A stretch of 64,000 bases of DNA from an uncultured Aquimarina sp. (GTDB lineage Bacteria; Bacteroidota; Bacteroidia; Flavobacteriales; Flavobacteriaceae): positions 124,001 to 188,000 of the forward strand of contig CANNBP010000009.1 of NCBI GenBank assembly GCA_947502885.1. The letters are read 5' to 3'. How positions within the stretch are numbered: the first letter of the stretch is position 1; each line of letters begins with the position of its first letter. Under the pieces are notes generated by a model. That model made no database searches, was not told the origin of the DNA, and saw only the letters and a list, made by a program, of their open reading frames with translations. The position numbers and the translations under genes are program-made. Positions 7,748 through 16,479 of this stretch are shown here, piece by piece.

Positions 7748-9325
7748 TTATCGCTCTGATAATAATAATGGCTTAAATCGAAACAATTCTGCCCAACGAA
7801 TACCAATATATCTTCCTAAAAACGCTGCTAATACAATGACCAGTAATACTATTTCTGGAAATAGTATTAGAATAGAAGGTAAGAACGACCAAGAAAGTAT
7901 AAAGTAAGTAATAGATGTAGCTATTAATGTTTGAAATAGCTTATCAAGTGCTCTTACATAACCATCTTCTACTGTAGATCGAGAAAAACGCTCTGCGGAT
8001 ATCGTAAGTATTATGATCGGAAAGAACGTTAACTTAGTTAACCATAGAATATTATTTTTAACTCCAAAATGGGTTGAGAGTAGAATTACTGATACCATTA
8101 TGGTTAATGATATGACTAATTTAGGAGTATATAATAGACCTAATCGATCAAAAGGATATGAGATTAATCCAATAAGTATAATCAGACCAACAAAGATTGC
8201 AATTCCAGAAATGAAACCGGTATGAGATAATGAAAATGCAATCAATACGGGTAAGAATACTCCAAAAGTTTTTAGGCCTACTATATTTCTTAAAAAAGCA
8301 ACCAATAAGCCTCCGATTGGTAAAAGTAATAGTAGATGTAGAGCTCCAGTAGGAACAATATCTTTAGCTACCAGATTCCACAATGAAAAACCAGGTAATG
8401 TATGTAGTTCCTTAGAATTCATATTTAGAAAGGAGACGTGATGCAACTGTTCAATTTCATAGATATAATCGAATTGAATTCCCGCAGTGCGTGTAATCAA
8501 TGATTTATCTCCTTGATAGATTTCTAAGTAGTTTGCTGGTAGATATGCAAAATGATTGTTTAATCCGTCAAATGGCACCCAGATATCATTAATTAATAGT
8601 TCTACCCATGCGTGAGAGGTTCTTTTATTACCTTTTTCAACTATGATTCCTCCTTTTATTCTGGATGGATAATCAAGACTTCGACAAAGAGCTACAAACA
8701 GCCGGCTTTTTCCGTTACAAGAAGCTCTCTTTTGTAAAATAGTAGTTACAGCGTCTGTTAATGTAATGATTGGAGCAGATGGAATAGCATATACATAATC
8801 AAAAATGTTTTGAATTACTTCTTTATCATTTTTGGTATCCTTTGTAAGTTGAATTGCCAAATCTTTAACTGCTTTATTATCTGATTGAATGTTTAAAGTG
8901 GGGTTTAGATATTCCTTATTAACCTTTAGAGTATTCTTGAATATTTTTGGAACAATAAAACTTTTGTCTTTACCCTCGAATGTAAAATCATAATCAATAG
9001 CGTGGTAGCTATTGATGCTTTTTGTATTCCAAATTGCTCTAGTATTTCCTTGTTGTTCGTTCTTTTTTAGAAACAACAATGTGCCATCGTTTGATATTTG
9101 TTCTTCAGAAATTCTTTGCCTACTGTTACTTTTGGGGACGTATGTCTTTAAAGAAGTATTGTTCGCTCCTGATTTAAAAAAGAATCTATACTTAAGCTTG
9201 TACACTTCTTTAGGATTGAAATTGTCATAGTTTTTAAGAATTGAAGGGACTTTAAACCCTATAGAAATTATAGCAATGGTAGCTATTAAGATTAATGCAG
9301 TTTTAAGATTTGTTTTCGAGGTCAT
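7748..9325 (-). CDS. Transglutaminase-like domain fused to seven-transmembrane region
   Basis: A 525-residue membrane protein. Residues about 8-27 form an N-terminal anchor; about 30-290 are extracytoplasmic and hold a transglutaminase-like fold; about 330-525 hold a run of hydrophobic helices (7TM domain). The family name in databases is 'inactive transglutaminase fused to 7 transmembrane helices'. In this copy I see a possible full triad: Cys203 in RASCNGKSR, His238 in SHAWVEL and Asp253 in VPFDGLNN, spaced as in active papain-like transglutaminases. It is the first gene of a minus-strand set with the ATP-grasp ligase and the beta-barrel, and its start is only 68 bases from the divergent FecI-type sigma gene. 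A role in attaching or releasing a ligase-made peptide at the envelope is inference. Confidence 0.87.
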   Translation of the reverse strand: MTSKTNLKTALILIATIAIISIGFKVPSILKNYDNFNPKEVYKLKYRFFFKSGANNTSLKTYVPKSNSRQRISEEQISNDGTLLFLKKNEQQGNTRAIWNTKSINSYHAIDYDFTFEGKDKSFIVPKIFKNTLKVNKEYLNPTLNIQSDNKAVKDLAIQLTKDTKNDKEVIQNIFDYVYAIPSAPIITLTDAVTTILQKRASCNGKSRLFVALCRSLDYPSRIKGGIIVEKGNKRTSHAWVELLINDIWVPFDGLNNHFAYLPANYLEIYQGDKSLITRTAGIQFDYIYEIEQLHHVSFLNMNSKELHTLPGFSLWNLVAKDIVPTGALHLLLLLPIGGLLVAFLRNIVGLKTFGVFLPVLIAFSLSHTGFISGIAIFVGLIILIGLISYPFDRLGLLYTPKLVISLTIMVSVILLSTHFGVKNNILWLTKLTFFPIIILTISAERFSRSTVEDGYVRALDKLFQTLIATSITYFILSWSFLPSILILFPEIVLLVIVLAAFLGRYIGIRWAELFRFKPLLLSER

Positions 9326-9393
9326 AATCAGCTATTTTTGGATTAATAACAGGTAGAACTTATTTCACCCTACCTTGACTCAAAAAAAAATTT

Positions 9394-9906
9394 ATGGAGG
9401 AATCCTCAAAATCGGTGTGTGATCAATTGGTCTTTACTAAAATATTCGAAACGCATGCCGAAGCCGTAAGGAATTATATCTATTATAAATGTGGAGATAA
9501 GGAGCAAGCGGAAGATGTGATGCAAGAGGCCTTTGTGAAATTGTGGAATAACTGCAAGAAAGTCTTTTATGAGAAAGCAAAAGGATTTCTATGCACAGTA
9601 GCAAATAATCTGTTTCTTAATCAAGTGGCTCATAAAAAAGTGAGATTAGAATACGCAAAAATGCCTCGCAGAAATAAAAATATAGAATCTCCGGATTATG
9701 TAATGGAGGAAAAAGAATTTATGGATAAGCTACAAAAGGCAATTTCAGAATTGACAGATGGGCAAAGAGAGGTTTTTTTACTAAATAGGATTGATAAAAA
9801 AACCTATAATGAAATTTCTGAAATGCTTGATATCTCTGTAAAGGCAGTAGAAAAACGAATGCATAACGCATTAAAACAATTAAGGAAATTGGTAAAAAAC
9901 ATATAA
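9394..9906 (+). CDS. ECF sigma factor, FecI-like
   Basis: A 170-residue extracytoplasmic-function sigma factor. Region 2 spans about residues 15-85 (FETHAEAVRNYIYYKCGDKEQAEDVMQ and EAFVKLWNN, then an FLCTVANNLFLNQ helix). Region 4 spans about 110-165 (LTDGQREVFLLNRIDKKTY, then EISEMLDISVKAVEKRMHNAL as the -35-binding helix-turn-helix). It is followed at 57 bases by a FecR-type anti-sigma gene and then a TonB receptor with an STN domain, the classical trans-envelope signalling set. The product should bind core RNA polymerase when FecR releases it and transcribe the receptor operon. It is divergent from the 7TM transglutaminase-like gene with only 68 bases between. Confidence 0.92.
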   Translation: MEESSKSVCDQLVFTKIFETHAEAVRNYIYYKCGDKEQAEDVMQEAFVKLWNNCKKVFYEKAKGFLCTVANNLFLNQVAHKKVRLEYAKMPRRNKNIESPDYVMEEKEFMDKLQKAISELTDGQREVFLLNRIDKKTYNEISEMLDISVKAVEKRMHNALKQLRKLVKNI

Positions 9907-9962
9907 TTAGGGTAGGGAGTTTTATGATTCGCCTGTTGTTATGTTGATACAAGGAAGAAACT

Positions 9963-10865
9963 ATGTTGAACGAAAAGGAAAATCCATATTTAGCTAAATG
10001 GTTGAATAATGATCTTAGCTCTGAAGAATTGGAAGAATTAAAAAGCCTTCCAGAGTATGATGATTATAAGAAAATAATAGAGGGATTGACATATTTTGAA
10101 GCCCCTTCTTTTGATGTACAACCTTCGTTAGCAACAATGTTAGGTAAAATTTATCAACCTAAGACAGCTAAAGTAATTAACCTAAAACCAGTCGTTTATA
10201 CCATTGCTGCTGCCGCATCTATTGTATTAATTATTGGGGTATTCTTTAATACGGTAACGTATACCACAAGTCCTGGAGAGCAATTGGTGGTACAACTTCC
10301 TGATCATAGTTCGGTAGAATTAAATGCTGTTTCGACTTTGAAACATAGACGATTTTTTTGGTCGCAGAATAGAGAAATTATATTAGACGGAGAAGCTTAT
10401 TTTAAAGTTCAATCTGGAACTAATTTTACAGTAGTTACTAAGTCTGGAAAAATTGAAGTTTTAGGAACACAATTTAATGTAAAAAGTAGACCTAATGAAT
10501 TTAGTGTTGGATGCTATGAAGGAAAAGTTAGCGTATCAGTAGAAGGTAATAAAGAAGAAATATTAGAGCGCGGAGAAGGAGTGTTGTTGAAAAATAATAA
10601 CCTTCTAAGAGAAAGTGTTAAAGGTTCGAGTCCTTTATGGAAAAGTAGAGAAAGTATTTTTAATAATACCCCGTTAAAAGATGTATTAGATGAATTTGAA
10701 CGGCAATATGATATAACTTTTAAACGAGATCGAATAGATGAAAGTATGTTCTACACAGGAGGGTTTAATTATAATGATTTAAACCTTGCTTTAGAATCAG
10801 TATTAGTGCCTATGGGCATTAATTATATTGTTAATGGTAGAGTTGTTTCACTTTCTATACAGTAA
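9963..10865 (+). CDS. FecR-type anti-sigma factor
   Basis: The 300-residue protein has a short cytoplasmic N-terminal part (about residues 1-75, with WLNNDLSSEELEELKSL), one membrane helix near 78-97 (VVYTIAAAASIVLIIGVFF) and a periplasmic FecR domain (about 110-205, including TSPGEQLVVQLPDHSSVELNA and GTQFNVKSR). The C-terminus (about 230-298) has the DUF4974 STN-like domain: NNTPLKDVLDEFERQYDI and NLALESVL. It holds the FecI-like sigma factor at the membrane and receives the signal from the STN domain of the receptor encoded 45 bases downstream. Length and domain order are normal. Confidence 0.92.
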   Translation: MLNEKENPYLAKWLNNDLSSEELEELKSLPEYDDYKKIIEGLTYFEAPSFDVQPSLATMLGKIYQPKTAKVINLKPVVYTIAAAASIVLIIGVFFNTVTYTTSPGEQLVVQLPDHSSVELNAVSTLKHRRFFWSQNREIILDGEAYFKVQSGTNFTVVTKSGKIEVLGTQFNVKSRPNEFSVGCYEGKVSVSVEGNKEEILERGEGVLLKNNNLLRESVKGSSPLWKSRESIFNNTPLKDVLDEFERQYDITFKRDRIDESMFYTGGFNYNDLNLALESVLVPMGINYIVNGRVVSLSIQ

Positions 10866-10910
10866 TGTTTTTGGACAAACATTTTTTAAAGCACTAAATG
10901 TTAGAAATTC

Positions 10911-13481
10911 ATGATGAGAGTATTTTTATTTCTTTTATTTTTTTGGATAGTTCCTGTACAAGGACAAATTACCAAAAATTATAAAGATATTGCTCTGCAA
11001 CAAGTGCTTACAGAATTATCCAAATCGTATGATCTTATTTTCTCTTTTAGCAACGAAGTTGTAAAAGGTAAGAATGTTACATTAAATATTAATGATACGC
11101 CTATAGAAGAAGTTCTAACAATGCTTAGAAAATTAACTAGGCTTACTTTTAAAAAGATTTCTGATAGACAAATTATTATTAGTGTGCCTAGTACAAAAGT
11201 AGAGGTGTGTGGGTATCTTTTTGATCAAATTTCAAATGCTCCACTTTCATACGCCACTATTAACATAGAGAGTGATAAAACAGGGACCATTGCGAATGAA
11301 GATGGTTTTTTTCAACTAGGACAGATTGATGATGATGCTTTAATAACAGTTCAGTACGTTGGTTACAAGAAAAAAGTAATAGAAGCCTCATTTTTTAAAG
11401 AATTGAATTGTCCACGAATACCTCTGTTAATTACAAGCACCTCATTAGAAGAAGTACTGATTACCGAATATATAACAACAGGTATTGATAAGAACATTGA
11501 TGGATCGTTAATCATCTCAAATGAAGAACTAGGTATTCTTCCTGGGCAGAGTGAGGCTGATATCCTTCATAGTGTCCAGTTAATACCAGGTATAAATAGT
11601 TTAGATGAATCTGTATCGGGAATAGAAATTCGAGGTGGTTCTTCCGATCAAAATTTAATAATGTGGGATGACATTAAAATGTATAATACAGGGCATTTTT
11701 TTGGGATGATCTCTGCATTTAACCCTAATGTAATAAAAGAAGCAAAAGTCTTTAAAGGAGGAGCAGATCCCAAATATGGTGATAGAGTGTCTGGTGTAAT
11801 AGATATTAGTAGTGATAAAGAAGTGCCTAAAAAAATTAATGGAGGGTTTGGTGCTAACGGAACTCATGCTAATATGTTTCTTAAAACTCCTATAGGTACT
11901 AATATTGGTTTGGTAATTTCTGGTAGAAGATCGTACACTGATTATTTTGAAACCCCAACGTATAATGTGCTTTCCGAAAAAGTATTTCAAAATACAAAAA
12001 TTGTTGAAACCTCTAGTAAACCAAATCCGATAAACGAAGAAGAAAATGAAGAAGAAGAAGAGATTGTCGAACGTATCATTGATAATAACTTTTTTTTCTA
12101 TGATCTTAGTGCAAAATTAATTTTGGATATTTCTAAAAATGATAAGGTTCTTGTTAGTGGTATATATACCAATAATGACCTTGCATTTAAAATTAATGAT
12201 GATGAAGATGAGATTAGTGATGATTTAGAAATACAAAACAAAGGAGCTAGTTTGTCTTGGGAAGGTACAAGGAAGAAGTATTTTCATCATAGTTTCAAGG
12301 CGTATTATTCTAAATTTGATTCTGATTATTTGTTTGCAGAACGCCAAGGAGCTATTATCGAAGAACAGTCTGTTAGAAAAAATGTAGTTAAGGATAGAGG
12401 TTTAGATTTTAACATTGGATATGATTTGGATTCTAAAAATTTGATAAAAATAGGATATCAGTTTTCTAAAAATGAAGTATTCTATACCGTTACAAGAGAA
12501 AGTGAGTTTGAAACTTCGATAAACGAATCAAATAGAGTAAAGAATAATGTAAATACGATATATGTAAACTATAAGTTTTTGCCAAAAAACAAAGGTTTTG
12601 TAAATGTTGGAATGCGGGCATCGCATTATTCTATTGTTGAAGATTTTTTGATAGAACCTAGAGTAAACATAGAATATCCCTTGTTGGGATTTTTAAGGGT
12701 AAAGGCAACAGGGGAGTTGAGGTACCAGCCTATTAGTCAGTTGATAGAATTTGAAGATACACAGCTGCGTTTAGAAAACAAAATATGGTTGCATAGCGAT
12801 AATGAAGTTCCTGTGTTAAGAAGCACTCAATTTTCGGGAGGATTTCTGGTTTCAGAAAGAGGTTGGAATTTTGAAATCGATGGATATTACAAAAATATTA
12901 ATGGATTAACATCGCTTACAAATGGGTTTAATACGATAGAAGATGAACTTTCTACCGGGAAGAGCTCTATATTCGGAGTAGATATTCTGTTGAAAAAAAG
13001 ACTCAAAAATTTTAGAACCTGGTTAGGATATACTTTTAATAATATAAAATATACTTTTTCTGAGATACAAGAAGCTTCTTTTCCTGGGAATAATGATATA
13101 AGACATAATTTTAGAATATCAAATACCTATGAGACTGGTGACTGGGAGTTTTCATTGGGATGGCTGTGGCGATCAGGAGCTCCTTTTACAGATGCAGATT
13201 TGATAAATGATGATATTGTATTTGGTGAAACAAATGCAAAACGTTTATTAGATTATCATAGGTTGGATATGTCGGCTATCTATAAGTTTGAATTAAATAA
13301 AAGAGGAAGCTGGAGAGGTCAATTGGGAGCTTCGATTCTAAATGTATATAATAGGCAAGTGCCTTTATCTATAAGTTACAGGGTCGATGACTCTTCGACA
13401 ACTGGCGAAAGAGAGTTGGACAAACTACAACAAGAATCTTTAGGGATTATGCCTAACCTTGTTTTTAGACTGTATTTCTAA
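10911..13481 (+). CDS. TonB-dependent receptor with N-terminal STN signalling domain
   Basis: An 856-residue outer-membrane receptor. A signal peptide ends at about residue 19 (VPVQGQ). The STN (secretin/TonB short N-terminus) domain follows at about 20-90 (YKDIALQQVLTELSKSYDLIF), then a carboxypeptidase-regulatory-like beta-sandwich (about 100-180), then a TonB plug (about 205-300, with PGQSEADILHSVQLIPGI and GIEIRGGSSDQNLI). The barrel runs to the C-terminus, which ends in FRLYF. Two very acidic loops occur at about 370-385 and 425-440. There is no SusD partner downstream, so this is not a standard SusC/SusD glycan pair. The STN domain and FecR/FecI neighbours mean the receptor itself triggers its own transcription. 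The ligand is unknown; a siderophore, metal-binding compound or peptide would fit. Confidence 0.9.
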   Translation: MMRVFLFLLFFWIVPVQGQITKNYKDIALQQVLTELSKSYDLIFSFSNEVVKGKNVTLNINDTPIEEVLTMLRKLTRLTFKKISDRQIIISVPSTKVEVCGYLFDQISNAPLSYATINIESDKTGTIANEDGFFQLGQIDDDALITVQYVGYKKKVIEASFFKELNCPRIPLLITSTSLEEVLITEYITTGIDKNIDGSLIISNEELGILPGQSEADILHSVQLIPGINSLDESVSGIEIRGGSSDQNLIMWDDIKMYNTGHFFGMISAFNPNVIKEAKVFKGGADPKYGDRVSGVIDISSDKEVPKKINGGFGANGTHANMFLKTPIGTNIGLVISGRRSYTDYFETPTYNVLSEKVFQNTKIVETSSKPNPINEEENEEEEEIVERIIDNNFFFYDLSAKLILDISKNDKVLVSGIYTNNDLAFKINDDEDEISDDLEIQNKGASLSWEGTRKKYFHHSFKAYYSKFDSDYLFAERQGAIIEEQSVRKNVVKDRGLDFNIGYDLDSKNLIKIGYQFSKNEVFYTVTRESEFETSINESNRVKNNVNTIYVNYKFLPKNKGFVNVGMRASHYSIVEDFLIEPRVNIEYPLLGFLRVKATGELRYQPISQLIEFEDTQLRLENKIWLHSDNEVPVLRSTQFSGGFLVSERGWNFEIDGYYKNINGLTSLTNGFNTIEDELSTGKSSIFGVDILLKKRLKNFRTWLGYTFNNIKYTFSEIQEASFPGNNDIRHNFRISNTYETGDWEFSLGWLWRSGAPFTDADLINDDIVFGETNAKRLLDYHRLDMSAIYKFELNKRGSWRGQLGASILNVYNRQVPLSISYRVDDSSTTGERELDKLQQESLGIMPNLVFRLYF

Positions 13482-13565
13482 CAATGTTTAAAAGCCTTTG
13501 TCGTTTGGGGAATTATCTCTTTTAATGAATTAAAGTTTTATATTCGCTAGTAGAAATATATAACA

Positions 13566-14075
13566 ATGAATTTTATAGATATTACTTTAGGTATTCTTTT
13601 GCTATGGGGTCTAATAAGAGGTTTTAGTAAAGGTTTATTTGTCTCATTAGCATCTTTGGTAGCTTTGGTTGTTGGGATTTATATAGCTATTCATTTTTCT
13701 CATGTTACAGGGGCTTATCTAGATCAATATGTGGATTGGCAAAAAGGAACAATGAATTTGGTAGCATTTGCAGTTACTTTTGTTCTTGTTGTTCTTTTGA
13801 TATCGCTAGCAGGTAAACTACTTACTAAAATTGCTGATTTTGCTGCACTAGGAATTCTCAATAAACTCTTAGGAGCAGCCTTTGGGGTTTTAAAATTTGC
13901 ATTTATTGCAAGTGTCGTAATTATGTTTTTTGATGCAGGAAACAGAACATTTCATTTTGTAAAAAAAGAAACACTAGATGCTTCTATTTTGTATACACCA
14001 GTAAGAAAATTAGCACCTATGGTATTACCTAGTATACTAAAAGAAGCTTCAACAAATGATGCTGAAGCCTCTTAA
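13566..14075 (+). CDS. cvpA: CvpA family membrane protein
   Basis: The 169-residue protein begins MNFIDITLGILLLWGLIRGF, the typical CvpA start, and has four hydrophobic helices at about 5-22, 26-46, 63-83 and 98-121. CvpA proteins are small inner-membrane proteins linked to colicin V production and, in enterobacteria, to bile salt and envelope homeostasis; the molecular role is not settled. The gene sits between the TonB receptor (84 bases upstream) and a convergent oligopeptidase gene. Its C-terminal tail is cytoplasmic or periplasmic and rich in Ala, Ser and Thr. Confidence 0.85.
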   Translation: MNFIDITLGILLLWGLIRGFSKGLFVSLASLVALVVGIYIAIHFSHVTGAYLDQYVDWQKGTMNLVAFAVTFVLVVLLISLAGKLLTKIADFAALGILNKLLGAAFGVLKFAFIASVVIMFFDAGNRTFHFVKKETLDASILYTPVRKLAPMVLPSILKEASTNDAEAS

Positions 14076-14094
14076 ATGAAATTAATACAGTATT

Positions 14095-16275
14095 TTACTC
14101 TTTGATGCCTTCAAGATTTAGGATAAAAGCATAATACAGTGCAGTTTGTTTATGTTTTTTGAAACGTCCTGATGCACCACCATGACCTGTTTCCATATCA
14201 CATTTCAGAATGAGTAAGTTATCATCTGTTTTTAATTCACGAAGCTTAGCAGTCCATTTAGCCGGCTCCCAATATTGTACTTGACTGTCCCAATAACCTG
14301 TTGTGATAAGTGTATTTGGATAATCTTTTGCTTCTATATTATCATAAGGAGAATAGGATTTTATATAGTCGTAATATTCTTTGTTTTTAGGGTTTCCCCA
14401 TTCGTCAAATTCAAAGGTAGTCAAAGGTATGGTTTCATCTATCATTGTGGATACAACATCAACAAATGGAACAGCAGCAATAATGCCATTCCATAGTTTG
14501 GGTCTCATATTCATAACAGCTCCCATTAATAGGCCACCAGCACTACCACCAATTGCATACATATGTTCTGAACTGGTATATCCTTTTTTAATCAGAAAAT
14601 CGGCACAATCGATAAAATCTGTGAATGTGTTTTTCTTTTTTAATAATTTCCCATTTTCATACCAATACCTACCCATTTCTTGACCTCCTCTAATATGAGC
14701 CTTAGCATATATAACTCCACGGTCTAAAAGGCTTAATCTACTTGAACTAAAATAAGGTTCAGAACTATAACCATAGGAACCATAGCCACCTAGTAGTAAA
14801 GGAGTATTGGCATTTTTATCAATCCCTTTTTTATAAACAATAGATATAGGTACTTTTGAACCATCTCTTGCAGTGGCATACAGGCGTTCTGATATATAAT
14901 TATCTTTTGAAAAACCTGAATCTAGAATTTCCTCTTCTTTTAATAAGGTTTGTTCCTTGGTATTCATGTTGTATTCTATTGTACTCATTGGAGTTGTTAA
15001 AGAGGTGTAGTTATATCGTAAAATATTTGTATCGTAATCAAGATTTGTGGTTGGGTACGAAATGTAAGATGGGTCATTGAATTTAATATAATGATCATTT
15101 TCGCCATTCCATTCCATAACTCTTATTGATAGTAGCCCATTCACTCGTTCTTGTAAAACTAAATGCTCTTTAAAAACTACAAAATCCTCTAATAAAATAT
15201 CTTTTCGATTAGGAATTACATCTACCCAGTTTTCTTTCGTAGTTGCTGTAATTGGTGTTTTTACTAAACGGAAATTTGTTGCATTAAGATTCGTTCTTAT
15301 GTAGAAGTGGTCATTATAATGGTCTAAACTATATTCTAAACCACGTTCTCTAGGTTGAATAATTTTCCATTTATCATTTGGTTTACTGGCATCTATATAT
15401 CTATACTCTGTAGATACGGTATGGTCGCTGCCGACCATAATAAATTTATTTGATCTTGATTTAAATACGTAACAAGCAAAAGTCTCGTCTTTTTCTTCGT
15501 ATACCAATATATCATCAGACTGATCAGTTCCTAAAACGTGTCTGTATATTTTATTTTGTCTTAGTGTAATTGAATCTTTCGTAGTGTAGAATAGAGTTTT
15601 ATTATCATTTGCCCAAACAAAATTCCCACCAGTATTATCTAGTTTGTCAGAAAGTACTGTTCCTGTCTCTAGATTTTTAAAATATCCCGTATAACGCAAC
15701 CTAGAAACTGTGTCAATGCTGTAGACTAGTAACTTATTATTGGGACTTATATAGTGGCCTCCGATTCCATAATAAGAGTGATTTTTGGCCATCTTAGAAC
15801 CATTAAGAAGAACCTCTTCATTCTCACTTTTAGAATTATCATTTAGTTTTTTACGACAATAAAAGGGATAATCTTTACCATCTTCATAGCGGGTATAATA
15901 TGAATAACCATTATAAGAATAAGGGACAGAAGAATCATCTTTTTTAACTCGCCCGACGATTTCATTAAATAGTTTTGTTTGTAACCCCTCAGTATGTTTC
16001 ATTACTGAATCCCTATAAATATTCTCAGCATTAAGGTAATCAAGTACGTCTTTAGTTTGTGAATCGGGATTTTCAGATTTTTTTTGCTCATCACTTAAGC
16101 GCATCCAGAAATAATTATCAATACGAACATCGTCATGCAATTTTAATTCCTCAGCAATTTTTTTTGCTATTGGAGGGGCAATAGTTGTTTGTGGTTTCGA
16201 CACTTTTTTTTCTTTATTACATGCTATTAAAAGCCCCAAAATGACAGGAAGTAAATAGATAGTTTTAGTTTTCAT
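14095..16275 (-). CDS. Prolyl oligopeptidase family serine peptidase (S9A, oligopeptidase B-like), lipoprotein
   Basis: A 726-residue S9 peptidase. The N-terminus MKTKTIYLLPVILGLLIAC followed by NKEKK is a lipoprotein signal, so the enzyme should be membrane-anchored outside the cytoplasm, unlike classical cytosolic oligopeptidase B. A seven-bladed propeller covers about 40-440. The catalytic alpha/beta-hydrolase domain follows, with LLLGGYGSYGYS, RGGQEMGRYWYENGKLLKKKN, the nucleophile Ser578 in GGSAGGLLMG and the catalytic His698 in GHGGASGRF. Such enzymes cleave short peptides after basic residues or proline. The length is normal. The gene is convergent with cvpA, with only 20 bases between the stops. 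Confidence 0.93.
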   Translation of the reverse strand: MKTKTIYLLPVILGLLIACNKEKKVSKPQTTIAPPIAKKIAEELKLHDDVRIDNYFWMRLSDEQKKSENPDSQTKDVLDYLNAENIYRDSVMKHTEGLQTKLFNEIVGRVKKDDSSVPYSYNGYSYYTRYEDGKDYPFYCRKKLNDNSKSENEEVLLNGSKMAKNHSYYGIGGHYISPNNKLLVYSIDTVSRLRYTGYFKNLETGTVLSDKLDNTGGNFVWANDNKTLFYTTKDSITLRQNKIYRHVLGTDQSDDILVYEEKDETFACYVFKSRSNKFIMVGSDHTVSTEYRYIDASKPNDKWKIIQPRERGLEYSLDHYNDHFYIRTNLNATNFRLVKTPITATTKENWVDVIPNRKDILLEDFVVFKEHLVLQERVNGLLSIRVMEWNGENDHYIKFNDPSYISYPTTNLDYDTNILRYNYTSLTTPMSTIEYNMNTKEQTLLKEEEILDSGFSKDNYISERLYATARDGSKVPISIVYKKGIDKNANTPLLLGGYGSYGYSSEPYFSSSRLSLLDRGVIYAKAHIRGGQEMGRYWYENGKLLKKKNTFTDFIDCADFLIKKGYTSSEHMYAIGGSAGGLLMGAVMNMRPKLWNGIIAAVPFVDVVSTMIDETIPLTTFEFDEWGNPKNKEYYDYIKSYSPYDNIEAKDYPNTLITTGYWDSQVQYWEPAKWTAKLRELKTDDNLLILKCDMETGHGGASGRFKKHKQTALYYAFILNLEGIKE

Positions 16276-16425
16276 AAGTATTTGTTTTAATAAAACGTAA
16301 GTGAAGGGAGGAGACAGTAAAAATATGATATTATTTTACAAGTTGAAAGTTTATCAAAGACTCAGGGGAACAAAGTGTTTAATTATTCTTGAGCTCGGTG
16401 CTATTTCCTATCTTTTTTAAAAGAT

Positions 16426-16453
16426 AAACGATCTCTTAGAGAAGAGATCGTTT
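16426..16453 (-). terminator. Hairpin after the SulP transporter gene
   Basis: A 12-base stem (AAACGATCTCTT with AAGAGATCGTTT) encloses an AGAG loop, just downstream of the minus-strand SulP gene ending at 16480. The run after it on the minus strand is ATCTTTTAAAAAAG. Confidence 0.75.
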
Positions 16454-16479
16454 AGAAGTTAATGATTTGTTAGATATAT

